Positions 8,465-18,055 of a DNA stretch of 64,000 nucleotides are shown here, in pieces (positions within the stretch are counted from its first letter, which is position 1; the number at the start of each line of letters is the position of its first letter). The position numbers and the translations under genes were made by a program. Source of the stretch: Nocardia puris (lineage in GTDB: Bacteria > Actinomycetota > Actinomycetes > Mycobacteriales > Mycobacteriaceae); assembly GCF_003315035.1 (NCBI RefSeq), contig NZ_QNRE01000003.1:1-64000 (forward strand), written 5' to 3'. The notes under the pieces were generated by a model that saw nothing but the letters and a program-made list of their open reading frames with translations, was not told the origin of the DNA and searched no databases.

Positions 8465-9110
8465 TCAGATCCGCGAAGCGCTCCACCTCGTAGGTACGAT
8501 GATCCACGGGTCGGTGGCGAACCCCATCACACTGTCGGAGTACAGCGCGACCGGCGTTGTTGTACTCCGAGACCGCGTGGAAGACGCCCAGGTAGATGGC
8601 CCGGCCGATCGACTGGTCATATCCGAGCCAGAATCGGACGGCGAGTACCGTCGCGACGATCGCCTCGATCAGCAGACTCATCCGGAGGACGCCGACCACC
8701 ATGCGTTCGCTCTCGCCGAGCTGGAGCGTTCTCGCCTCCGTCTGCGCGATCAACTGCATCCGCAGACCCATACGCCGCGCTACCAGGAGCCCTGGCAACG
8801 AGGCGAGGGTGATGGTCCCTAGGCCGCCGATCCGGATGAGCCCCAGAATGACCACCTCACCGAACAAAGACCAATGGCTCGCCGTGTCCACCACGACGAG
8901 CCCGGTCACGCACACCGCCGAGACCGCGGTGAACAGCGCGACCACCGGGCCCGTGACTTCGCCGGACTCGGTGGCGAAGGGCATCATCAGCAGGACGGTG
9001 CCGACCGCGGTCGCGGCCCCGAATCCGAAACGACCAGCCGCGCGGGACGGCGGGCTTCGGTCACCCACCGGCGCGCCACGGCGAGCGGTCCCGATGGATG
9101 CTCAGAACGT
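8465..9110 (-). pseudogene. Decayed TrkH-family K+ uptake protein (5' half)
   Basis: Residues such as TAVSAVCVTGLVVVDTASHW, RIGGLGTITLASLPGLLVAR and FHAVSEYNNAG are typical of TrkH/KtrB potassium transporters, which have about 440 residues. Two single-base deletions break the frame. One lies near 9028-9031, separating RRPARLVV from FGFGAATAVGT. The other lies near 8549-8553, after which the correct continuation ALYSDSVMGFATDPWIIVPT sits in another frame. Homology stops at about 8475 and the second half of the protein is absent. The gene is a remnant, not a functional transporter. Confidence 0.85.
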
Positions 9111-9374
9111 AAGCCCACCGCGGCGCCCAGCCGACCGCACGGGTCTGTGAGAAACGCGGAATCGCCCGAGCGGCGGGAGCCCCGGCCCGCGGCCCCGCCA
9201 TCGCTGTTCGTGAAGCCACGATCGGCGAGCTCGAGCTGCTTTCGCCCGAACACTTGGTCCGTGGACCGTGAGGATTACATCAAGACTGACACAGCGGGCC
9301 GCGCCCAGGCCGGACGCCGGTCGACGGTGTGATGACCACACCGGTGCGCCAGAGGCACCGGTGGCGAAGTCGCT

Positions 9375-9737
9375 TCACGCTTCCAATCGGGCCCGGACCG
9401 AGTCCATTCGTTGCTGAAGTTCCGCCTCGTCGATGACACCGCGTGCCACCATCGTGTGTGCCAGGGCGACGAGCTGGCTCTCGGGGTAGGGCAGGCCGGC
9501 GTACACCGTCGCCGACAGCGAATCCTCCGCGTCGCGTCGCTCCGCGAAATCGGGAACACCCTGAGCGCAGCGCGCTCTGTCGAGAGCGTCGCACATACCG
9601 TCCAAGCTCGTCTTCCAGGGCGGGACCGGGTTGTCGACCCCATACTCGGCCGCCATCCGAGGCCATACCTGATTACGTGCCACAATACTGCGCAGTGACG
9701 CGTACGCGGGGGCAGACGAAGAGTCCGGAGTGCTCAC
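9375..9737 (-). CDS. P15K-like activator of thiocyanate hydrolase / nitrile hydratase
   Basis: 120 residues. The core from ARNQVWPRMAAEYGVDNPVP through PPWKTSLDGMCDAL to ESQLVALAHTMVARGVIDEA resembles the N-terminal domain of nitrile hydratase beta subunits. Small activator proteins (NhlE, P14K, P15K) share that similarity; they escort cobalt and help oxidise the active-site cysteines. Its start lies two bases after the stop of the gamma-subunit gene, as expected for the last gene of such an operon. No metal-binding cysteine cluster is present. Confidence 0.75.
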   Translation of the reverse strand: MSTPDSSSAPAYASLRSIVARNQVWPRMAAEYGVDNPVPPWKTSLDGMCDALDRARCAQGVPDFAERRDAEDSLSATVYAGLPYPESQLVALAHTMVARGVIDEAELQQRMDSVRARLEA

Positions 9738-9739
9738 GA

Positions 9740-10453
9740 TCAGGTGTTCCTTCCGTCGACCGGGTGCACAGCGGGGCGAGTGTCAGTGATGACGTTGCTC
9801 GTGACACCGGGCTTCGGCAGCGCGACGCCGATCAGGCAATCCCGCGTGACGATTGCGGCGAGCTGATCCTCATCCCATCCGTCGGTGCCTTCCGGACGCA
9901 CCGGCATCACCATGAACCGGTGCTTCTGATTGGAGTCCTGCACCCGGATGGCGATATCGTCGCTCAGGTTCAGCCCGAACTCCGCCAGAACCTGACGCGG
10001 CCAGCGCACCAGCCGACGACGATAGTTCGGGGTGCGATACCACTCCGGTGAATTGCCGAGAATCGGGCGCGGGTAGCAGGAACACAGCGCGCACACGATC
10101 ACATGATGCAGTTCCGGCGTGTCCTCGAGGATCTCGAAGGCGGTGAAATCGCTCGGCGTCCCGAATCCCGTGGGTTCGAGCCAGTCCACCCCGACTTCTT
10201 TGCTCGCGGTCATCGGCTCGGCCAGGGCGAGTGCTTTGAAGTCGGGGTCGAGCCAGGCCCGTGCGACCAGGTGCGCCGCGGGTGCCGGACCGATCTGCTC
10301 GGCGAACTCGGTGAATCGGCGATGTTCCTCGGCGGTGAAAATGCCCTTCTCGATACACAGTTCACGCAGTGCGATCTCCAGAACTTCGAAATCGGTCACC
10401 TCATCGACCATCGGCGCGATCGTCCGCTCATGATCGTGGTCGTGTTCGGTCAT
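9740..10453 (-). CDS. scnC: Thiocyanate hydrolase gamma subunit (nitrile hydratase alpha fold)
   Basis: 237 residues starting MTEHDHDHERTIAPMV, a His-rich N-terminus as in the Thiobacillus ScnC I remember. The metal site is C121-ALCSC126 followed by YPRPILG. In this superfamily the cysteines bind low-spin Co(III) or Fe(III), and two are normally oxidised to sulfinic and sulfenic acids. The usual second residue is Thr (cobalt type) or Ser (iron type); here it is Ala. Further shared blocks are SPEWYRTPNYRRRLVRWPRQ and MPVRPEGTDGWDEDQLAAIV. The expected reaction is hydrolysis of thiocyanate to carbonyl sulfide and ammonia. It lies between the fused subunit gene and the activator gene. Confidence 0.8.
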   Translation of the reverse strand: MTEHDHDHERTIAPMVDEVTDFEVLEIALRELCIEKGIFTAEEHRRFTEFAEQIGPAPAAHLVARAWLDPDFKALALAEPMTASKEVGVDWLEPTGFGTPSDFTAFEILEDTPELHHVIVCALCSCYPRPILGNSPEWYRTPNYRRRLVRWPRQVLAEFGLNLSDDIAIRVQDSNQKHRFMVMPVRPEGTDGWDEDQLAAIVTRDCLIGVALPKPGVTSNVITDTRPAVHPVDGRNT

Positions 10454-10505
10454 GGGATCCCTTTCTGTCGCTGCGCCGATCGGTTCGATGCGCTGACCGC
10501 GAGCT

Positions 10506-11345
10506 TCAGGCGGCAGGCTCGAGCCAGCGTTCGGGGAGTTCGGTCTGCAAAGTGTCCGTGGCAGGCCCTGCGTAGCCGCACCACAGGTCGGAGAGTCTGA
10601 ATCGCACCACGTAGAACCACTCCGGCTGCGCATCGGGACGGTCCCATGTCTCGTCTTCGGCCGCTGGACTCTCGTAAGCGACCGACGCGATCTCGCCTGT
10701 GGCACCACGGACGTACTCCGGTGTGCGCGTATACAGCAGTGCGGGCATGTCACGAACGACAACGGGGTCACCGGTGCGGAATCCGGGCTCTCCCGCCCGG
10801 CCCGCGAAGACCTGCGGGTCGCCTTTTCCGACGGCACGGATGTGATGGTCGTTGCGTTCGATCCGTGAGCCGTCACCGTGGAACTTGGGTCGCGCCGCCA
10901 AGGTCTTACCGGCGAGGCCGCCCGCATACCGTTGCTGAACCTCCACCATTCTTTCGCTCAGCTCGCCCAGACCGATGTGGTGCTTCTCGACGAGAACTCG
11001 GGCGACGGCCAGCAGCCAGCGCCCGTAGTACGGCAGGCCGAGATAGATGGCGCGACCGACATCCACGTTGCCCATGCGGCGCCGCTCCTCCGAGAGCCAG
11101 ATCCCGCGCCAGGCGAGCACTTCGCAGAGCACATAGGTGTTGTGCTCCCATACCTCGTACTGCTTGTTCTGGTACGTCATGGGCGAGTCCGGCTCACCGC
11201 CGACATCGTGAACGGTCTTCAGATAGGCGCGAAACCGCGCGTGATCGATGAGATCTGGGGTCGGCGCATCCGGGAGCTCGGGATACGAGGACTTCAGCCG
11301 GGCCACCAGTTCCAGCTGCGCAGCTCGCTCTGCCGCCGTACTCAT
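10506..11345 (-). CDS. Fused thiocyanate hydrolase beta-alpha subunit
   Basis: 279 residues. The N-terminal half (about 1-150) follows ScnB: VHDVGGEPDSP, YEVWEHNTYVLCEVLAWRG, IWLSEERRRMGNVDVG, IYLGLPYYGRWLL. The C-terminal half (about 165-279) follows ScnA: GKGDPQVFAGRAGEPGF, LLYTRTPEYVRGATGEI, ESPAAEDE, TLQTELPERWLEPA. In Thiobacillus thioparus these are separate subunits; here they are one chain, as in the nitrile hydratase beta subunit. First gene of the operon; the gamma subunit and activator follow. Subunit identity rests on recalled family sequences, not a search, so a nitrile hydratase reading remains possible. Confidence 0.78.
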   Translation of the reverse strand: MSTAAERAAQLELVARLKSSYPELPDAPTPDLIDHARFRAYLKTVHDVGGEPDSPMTYQNKQYEVWEHNTYVLCEVLAWRGIWLSEERRRMGNVDVGRAIYLGLPYYGRWLLAVARVLVEKHHIGLGELSERMVEVQQRYAGGLAGKTLAARPKFHGDGSRIERNDHHIRAVGKGDPQVFAGRAGEPGFRTGDPVVVRDMPALLYTRTPEYVRGATGEIASVAYESPAAEDETWDRPDAQPEWFYVVRFRLSDLWCGYAGPATDTLQTELPERWLEPAA

Positions 11346-11601
11346 AGTGACTCCTTCCTGGCGAAGGTCGGGCAGCTATCGGAGATCTATCGAGCGTCAA
11401 CCCGTCGACGGCCCGGGCGGCATTCGTCGCGGATACCCGGTCGCGCGATCCATAGTGCGATGCGCGTCACACTCTCGAATTTATGCCCGCCACACGGCCC
11501 GAGGTGGCATTTCCCGCAAAACCGCGCCACGAGCGGCGGGTATGCCGCAAGTCGCCGGGCTCGGCATCGGCCCGCGCGCCATGCCGCGAGCGGACGCCCG
11601 A

Positions 11602-12633
11602 TCAGACCTGTGTGAGACCGACTTCGGTGCGGCCCTGCCGCAGGGTCTCGAAGCCGAACCCCGCTACCGGACCGACGACGCCGGAGGCGGTCGGCGGCGT
11701 CGTGGCCAGGCGCCGTGCCGCCCAGGCCATCAGCTCGCCGGTCAAGCTGTAGGCGCTGGGGCCTTCGACGCGGACCTCCGCCGGCGGAGCGGATGCCGGG
11801 GACGCGACGGCGACGACGTAGGAGCGGGTGCGGGCGCGTTCGGCGGTGTCGGGGCCACCGGCGGGTCCGATCATCGGAGGGGTCGCGATGTCGACCAGCC
11901 CCGCGCCCCAGACGATTCCGGGACGCCACCGACGCGAACGCCGACAGGGCCGAGGTCGGCCGGGCGAGGGGCGGGGCACCATCCGTTGTAGACGGTGACG
12001 TTGCCGAGATTCGGGAAGGTCGCGGGCAATGTCGGCACTTCGGTGCCCGAGACCAGAAAAGCGTTGCGACGGGCGCCCAGTACGGAGAAGCCACGCACCT
12101 CGGAGGCCGTGCGCTCCTCGACCAGACGGCCGTCGCGCCACCGCGGCGTGGGCAGCGTGAGACCGTCGCGCACGGTGGTGCGGGTGCCCGGACCGAGCCC
12201 GCGCCAGAGTGGGCCGGTCACGAAACAGCCGACGTCGATCGACCGGACCCCCGCACCGCCCTGCAATCCGGCAAGAGTCGCAGCGAGAATCCCGTCACGT
12301 AGTCGTACCCGAAGGCGGGCAGCATCAGCGATCCGGCGGCGTGGGCCCGCTCGTGTAACTGCCTGCGCAGCGCGAGCACGAAGCCCGCCTCACCCGTGGA
12401 ATCGATGTAGTGCGCACCGGATTCGGCGGCGGCCCGCGCGACGATGTAGCTGAAACGCTCGAACGGGGCGAGCGCCCGATGCCTCGCGATTGCGCCCCGC
12501 CACCACAGGTTTCCCGTCCCGGCGCAGCAAGGCGTCGAGTACCAGCCCTCCCGGGTAGTCGGTGGTGCCCAGTAGAACGATTCGTCCGGTCGTCCGGTCG
12601 TTCTCCTTCGGAGGGATGCGCAGGTGCGTCATC
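11602..12633 (-). pseudogene. Decayed saccharopine-dehydrogenase-like (trans-acting enoyl reductase type) oxidoreductase
   Basis: Start MTHLRIPPKENDRTTG, then a Rossmann segment RIVLLGTTDYPGGLVLDALL and VVAGRNREA. After about 12480 the frame changes and roughly 60-70 residues are missing before APFERFSYIVARAAAESGAH and YIDSTGEAGFVL, the conserved core. Another frame holds GGAGVRSIDVGCFVTGP to NLGNVTVYNGWCP. A third holds WGAGLVDIATPPMIGPAGG to the end at 11602. At least three lesions (an internal deletion and two frameshifts, near 12290 and 11930) rule out a working product. Intact homologues are NAD(P)-dependent reductases of lipid or amino-acid metabolism. Confidence 0.8.
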
Positions 12634-12659
12634 GGTTCGGGGCGGGTGCCGCCAGGGCC

Positions 12660-13100
12660 AGGGCCTCGCGAATAGTGTTGCCGCCGGAATCCGATTCGAT
12701 CGACGATCGGACGGATGAGGCCGGGGACGCGGGCGGACAGCGCGTCGGCCCTGGGGACGAGGAGGAGGTCGGCGCGCTGTTCGATCCCGAGATGATATCG
12801 GCGACGACAGTTTCCAGCGCGACTATCTTCCACAGTCCGCCACTGTCGCCGCCCCACAGGACGTTTCCGGCGGGATCGGCGTGGACGAAGTCCATCATCG
12901 GGGTTCGGAAGAACGTCGGGTGCGCACTGCCCACACCGACGCCGAGGTGTCGCAACTCGAGCCGCACCGAGTCGCACAGCGCCCACACCCGGCCTTCCTC
13001 GCGGTGTACGCCCCTTGGAAGGCCGAGTGCACGTGGACAATGCGGTCGAGCTGGTTCCCACCCGAGACAGTGGCACCGATCTTCCCAGACCCACACGCCG
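12660..13100 (-). pseudogene. Decayed short-chain dehydrogenase/reductase (C-terminal part)
   Basis: Reading leftward, GAYTARKAG retains the SDR catalytic YxxxK. A one-base loss near 13010 shifts the frame into VWALCDSVRLELRHLGVGVG, the usual helix after the active site. TFFRTPMMDFVHADPAGNV and ALETVVADIISG follow. Another one-base loss near 12783 moves the tail, IEQRADLLLVPRADALSARV and PGLIRPIVDRIG, into a different frame. The N-terminal Rossmann half is not visible. The remnant ends about 30 bases before the decayed saccharopine-dehydrogenase-like gene, so the two probably formed one operon before both decayed. Confidence 0.75.
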
Positions 13101-13133
13101 AAACCAGAACGCTCCGCCGACCGCACACAACGA

Positions 13134-13165
13134 AAAGGCCCGGAACCTGATGGTTCCGGGCCTTT
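13134..13165 (-). terminator. Intrinsic terminator of the initiator tRNA gene
   Basis: A perfect 14-bp stem (13134-13147 with 13152-13165) with a four-base loop, beginning AAAGGCCCGGAACC. On the minus strand it ends in a short T run (CCTTTTCG), eight bases beyond the tRNA 3' end. Confidence 0.9.
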
Positions 13166-13173
13166 CCGTCTAG

Positions 13174-13247
13174 TAGCGGGGACAGGATTTGAACCTGCGA
13201 CCTCTGGGTTATGAGCCCAGCGAGCTACCGAGCTGCTCCACCCCGCG
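13174..13247 (-). tRNA. Initiator tRNA-fMet (CAT)
   Basis: The 74-nt cloverleaf begins CGCGGGGTGGAGCAG. The anticodon arm is TGGG-CTCATAA-CCCA, with the three consecutive G-C pairs that mark initiator tRNAs. The acceptor stem has an unpaired 1-72 position (C against U), another initiator trait. The T arm GCAGG-TTCAAAT-CCTGT is regular. The CCA end is not encoded. It is transcribed leftward and followed at once by an intrinsic terminator. Confidence 0.97.
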
Positions 13248-14227
<980 letters not shown>

Positions 14228-14246
14228 TCGCACTCACCGCCGAACG

Positions 14247-14284
14247 CGAACGGCGCCGTCATCCTGTGATGACGGCGCCGTTCG
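14247..14284. terminator. Bidirectional terminator between rpf and the UPF0182 gene
   Basis: A perfect 17-bp stem (14247-14263 with 14268-14284) with the loop CTGT; arms begin CGAACGGCGCC. It lies 20 bases after the rpf stop and 23 bases from the stop of the convergent UPF0182 gene, so it can serve both. Confidence 0.9.
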
Positions 14285-14306
14285 GCGTTTCCGGCGGATC
14301 ACCCGG

Positions 14307-17288
14307 TCAGCGACCGGCCTCCTGGTAGGCGTTGACCGCGGTCTCCAATTCCTCCAGCGCGCGGCCGAAGTCCTCGAAGTTGCCCGAGCGCATGGCGGCG
14401 CGCACGGCCTCGATCTTGCGATCCAGTTCCGCGGCCGCTGCCTCCTTGTCCGGGGCGGTCGCGGGCGGCGCCGTCCCGTTCGCGGGCGGTGTCTCGCCGG
14501 CGGGAGGCGGGGTGGCGCCCTCTACCGGCGGCGCCGCACCCGGCTTCGGGCGCGTCGCCGGATCACCGCCGAACGGCGTGGCCAGCGCGCCCGCACCCGG
14601 TATCACCTGGTTGAGCGCTTCGGCCAGCGTCGAGGCGTAACCGACCTTCACACTGCCCGCCGCGTCGCGGTAGCTCACCAGCACGCGCAGCAACTGCGGG
14701 AAGGTGGCCGTGTTCGGACCGGTGTTGCGTTCGTTGTAGAACGGCTCGACGTAGAGGATGCCGCCGTCGGCGATCGGCAGGGTCAGCAGATTGCCGTATC
14801 TGATCTTGTTCGAGTTGGACAGCAGGGTCTTCTCCTGCGAGACCCGTGGCGCCGTCGTCATCGTGTTCTGCGTCTGCTGCGGACCCTGGGTCTGGGTGTC
14901 GGTCGGCAAGCGCAGGATCGTGAACTTGCCGTAGTCCTCCGGGTCGGAGCGCACCGAGATGTAGGCCGAGAGGAACTGCCTGTTGTAACCCACCATCGCG
15001 CTGGTCAGGTTGAAGACCGGCTTGTTGGTCTCCTTGTCGCCCAGCAGCACGTAGTACGGCGGCTGGTTGAAGTTGCCGCCCTCGGTGGTGGGATCGCTCG
15101 GCACCGACCAGAACGCGTTATTGGTGAAGAACTCACGCGGATCGTTCACGTGGTACTTCGTCAGCATCTCGCGCTGGACCTTGAACAGATCCTCGGGGTA
15201 GCGGAAGTGCTCGCGCAGCTCGGGCGAGATCTCGCTCTCGTCCTTCACCGCTTCGGGGAACACCCCGCGCCATGCCCGCAGCACCGGATCGGAGGAGTCC
15301 ACCTCGTACAGGGTCACCGTGCCGTCATAGGCGTCGACGGTGGCCTTCACCGAGTTGCGGATGTAACTGACTTCCTTGCGCGGCAGCAACCGGCCCGTGC
15401 GTTGATCGATGCTGTCCTCGACGGCGCCGTCCAGAGAGGTCCGCTGCGCGTACGGGTAGCTGTCCAGGGTCGTGTAAGCGTCCACGATCCAGACGATCCG
15501 TCCGTCCACCACCGCCGGGTAGGCGTTGCCGTCGGCGGTCAGCCACGGCGCCACCTTCTGCACCCGGTCACGCGGGCTGCGGTGGAAGATGATCTTGGAG
15601 TCCTCCCCGATGGCCGAGGAGAACAGGATGTTGCGCTCGGCGTACTTCGACGCGAAAGCCAGCCGGTTGAACCAGTTGCCGATCGACACGCCGCCCTGAC
15701 CGGTGTAGGTGTACTGCGCGACGTCCGAGTCGTACTCACGGGGCGCCTGGCCCTCGACGCCGCCGACGATCGCGTAGTCCGGATCGGACCGGGCGATCAG
15801 CTCGCCGTAGTAGATGCGCGGCTGCTCGACCTTGATCAGCTGCCGTTCCTCCGGGGTGAACAGGTCGCTCACGATGAAGATCGGGTAGCCGCTGTCGCTG
15901 GAGTCGCCGGTGGCGTTCGGGTCCTCGGTCTGCGGTTTGTTCACCCGGTTGGCGGGCGCCGCGACGAAGCCGTTGCCGTGCGTGTACACGGTGTGCTTGT
16001 TGATCCAGTCGGTCTGGTTGCCGGTCAGCGCCGTCGGATTCAGCTCACGCGCCGCGACGATGTAGTCCTGCACCTCACCGTTCAGCTTGTACCTGTCGAT
16101 GTCGAGAGCCTCAGGGAACCCGTAGAAGTTCTTCAGCTGGCGCAGCTGGGTGAACGTGGGCGAGAGAATGTTCGGGTCGAGCAGGCGGGCGTTGCCGATG
16201 GTGGCCGCGTCGACCGGAACGTCGAGCGGACTCTTCGCGCTCTCACCGCGATAGTCCTGGTACTCGATCTTGTCGTCGGTGATGCCGTACGCCTGCCTGG
16301 TCGCGGCGATATTGCGCTGGATGTACTCGCTCTCCTTGGTGGCCGCGTTCGGGCGCACCGAGAACTGCTCCACCACCAGCGGCCACACCGCGCCGACCAG
16401 GATCGAGGACAGCACCAGCAGCGCCGCCGCCATGGCGGGCACCCGCAGATCCCGCAGCACGATTCCGGCGAAGAACGCCACCGCGCAGATCACCGCGATG
16501 GACAACAGGATCAGCTTGGCGGGCAGCACCGCATTGATATCGGTGAAGGAGCCGCCGGTGAAGGTGGGTTCCTTACGCGAGCTGGACAGCAGCTCGTAGC
16601 GGTCGAACCAGTAGGCCACCGCCTTGAGCAAAACGAACAGTCCGGCGATCACGGCCAGCTGGATGCGAGCCGGCCGGGTGAGGGTGCCGTCGCGCCCGCT
16701 CAGCCGCAGGCCGCCGAAGACATACTGAGTCACCAGGTTGGCGAAGAACGCGATGACGACGGCGACGAACAGCCAGTTCACCACCATCCGATAGAACGGC
16801 AGGTCGAAGGCGTAGAAGCCGACGTCGAGGCCGAACTGCGGGTCGCGCTCGTCGAACGAGCCGCCGTTGAGGAACAGCTGCACGGTGACCCAGTTCGACT
16901 GGGCGACCAAGCCGGACAGCACACCGAACAGCACCGGGATTCCGATGCCGAAGAGCTTCAGTTTGCTCATCACGGTGGTGCGGTAGCGCGCGATCGGATC
17001 GTTGGGACCGACCACCGGCACGAACACCGGCCGAGTCCGGTAGGCGAGCAGCAGCGCCAGCCATACCACCAAGCCGATGATCACCGCCACCACTACGAAC
17101 AGTAGGACACGTGTCCACAGCACGGTCAGGTACACATCGCGGAAGCCGACCTCACCGAACCACAGCCAGTTGGTGTAGGTCTCGATCATCCGGGGCCCCA
17201 GCAGCAGCAACACCGCCACGATGGTGGCCGCCACCAGCAGCACGCGACTGCGCCGGGACAACGAAGGTAAGCCTGTTGGGGGCCGCAT
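14307..17288 (-). CDS. UPF0182-family large membrane protein (Rv3193c-like)
   Basis: 993 residues from ATG 17288; an in-frame extension to 17351 is basic and unlikely. The first 330 residues hold about seven membrane helices (SRVLLVAATIVAVLLLLGPR onward) with short basic loops. A large extracytoplasmic domain rich in Tyr and Asn follows. It holds the UPF0182 motifs NWVTVQLFLNGGSFDERDPQ, HTVYTHGNGFVAAPANRVN and PYYVLLGDKETNKPVFNLTS. The last 130 residues are a Pro/Ala linker (GAAPPVEGATPPPAGETPP) and a short coiled coil. The family is actinobacterial and cyanobacterial with unknown function. The gene opens the block syntenic with Rv3193c-Rv3204. Confidence 0.92.
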   Translation of the reverse strand: MRPPTGLPSLSRRSRVLLVAATIVAVLLLLGPRMIETYTNWLWFGEVGFRDVYLTVLWTRVLLFVVVAVIIGLVVWLALLLAYRTRPVFVPVVGPNDPIARYRTTVMSKLKLFGIGIPVLFGVLSGLVAQSNWVTVQLFLNGGSFDERDPQFGLDVGFYAFDLPFYRMVVNWLFVAVVIAFFANLVTQYVFGGLRLSGRDGTLTRPARIQLAVIAGLFVLLKAVAYWFDRYELLSSSRKEPTFTGGSFTDINAVLPAKLILLSIAVICAVAFFAGIVLRDLRVPAMAAALLVLSSILVGAVWPLVVEQFSVRPNAATKESEYIQRNIAATRQAYGITDDKIEYQDYRGESAKSPLDVPVDAATIGNARLLDPNILSPTFTQLRQLKNFYGFPEALDIDRYKLNGEVQDYIVAARELNPTALTGNQTDWINKHTVYTHGNGFVAAPANRVNKPQTEDPNATGDSSDSGYPIFIVSDLFTPEERQLIKVEQPRIYYGELIARSDPDYAIVGGVEGQAPREYDSDVAQYTYTGQGGVSIGNWFNRLAFASKYAERNILFSSAIGEDSKIIFHRSPRDRVQKVAPWLTADGNAYPAVVDGRIVWIVDAYTTLDSYPYAQRTSLDGAVEDSIDQRTGRLLPRKEVSYIRNSVKATVDAYDGTVTLYEVDSSDPVLRAWRGVFPEAVKDESEISPELREHFRYPEDLFKVQREMLTKYHVNDPREFFTNNAFWSVPSDPTTEGGNFNQPPYYVLLGDKETNKPVFNLTSAMVGYNRQFLSAYISVRSDPEDYGKFTILRLPTDTQTQGPQQTQNTMTTAPRVSQEKTLLSNSNKIRYGNLLTLPIADGGILYVEPFYNERNTGPNTATFPQLLRVLVSYRDAAGSVKVGYASTLAEALNQVIPGAGALATPFGGDPATRPKPGAAPPVEGATPPPAGETPPANGTAPPATAPDKEAAAAELDRKIEAVRAAMRSGNFEDFGRALEELETAVNAYQEAGR

Positions 17289-17466
17289 GCCCACGGTGCC
17301 ACACTCCAGGGTCCGGCGGCGCCCGCACCGATTCCGGCCGGTGCGCCGCATTCGACGTTGCGGTTCGGCCCTTGCGGACCGTCACGCTGCCACTCTACGG
17401 AAAACGGACATCCGAGTGTGGCCGGGGCCTCGCAGCGGGCCGGATCGGTGATGCGAGGATGTCCCG

Positions 17467-18048
17467 GTGACCGCAGATCTGCACGCCGAACTCGTCCTGT
17501 CCCGCGCCATCCGCGAGGTCGCGGAGTACGCCCACGCCGAGGGCTGGGGACGGCCGCCGCAGATGTTCGCGCTGGTGCCGACCGCCGACCTGGTCGCCGC
17601 CGAGCCGAGCCTGCTCGATCAGCTCGACCAGGGCGACGAGCTCACCCCGATCGCGCAGGAACCGCTGCCCGAGGACATCACCGGCGGCTCGATGGCGCTC
17701 GACGAATTCCTCGCGACCACCAGCTGGCCGCCCGCGGTGCGTGGCTGCGTGCTGGTGCAGGAGATCGTGGTGCTGCCGCCCGACGCGGAAAGCACCCTCG
17801 ACGACGCGCTCGCCCCGCTGCTCGCCGATGCCGACGCGGCCGACGCCGCGGGTCGCGCGGCCGCCGAGGCCCATCCGGAGCGCAGGCAGGCGCGGCTGTT
17901 CGCGGCGGTGCTGCGGGAGGGCGCGGGCCTGGCGCTGCTGCAACTGAAGCCCGACCAGGATGCCGACGACTTCGGCGATCTCGACCTGCGCACCTACCCG
18001 AACCTGGCGCCCAACGTGCTCGACGCGCTGCGCCACACGCTGGACTGA
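17467..18048 (+). CDS. PPA1309-family protein
   Basis: 193 residues from GTG 17467 (VTADLHAELVLSRAIREVAE). The pattern of acidic helices followed by PLPEDITGGSMALDEFLATT, SWPPAVRGCVLVQEIVVLPP and a final DLRTYPNLAPNVLDALRHTL is that of the small actinobacterial PPA1309 family. It is cytoplasmic, has no membrane segment and no known activity. It is divergent from the UPF0182 gene and converges with the PDZ protease gene seven bases away. Confidence 0.85.
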   Translation: MTADLHAELVLSRAIREVAEYAHAEGWGRPPQMFALVPTADLVAAEPSLLDQLDQGDELTPIAQEPLPEDITGGSMALDEFLATTSWPPAVRGCVLVQEIVVLPPDAESTLDDALAPLLADADAADAAGRAAAEAHPERRQARLFAAVLREGAGLALLQLKPDQDADDFGDLDLRTYPNLAPNVLDALRHTLD

Positions 18049-18055
18049 GACGGGT

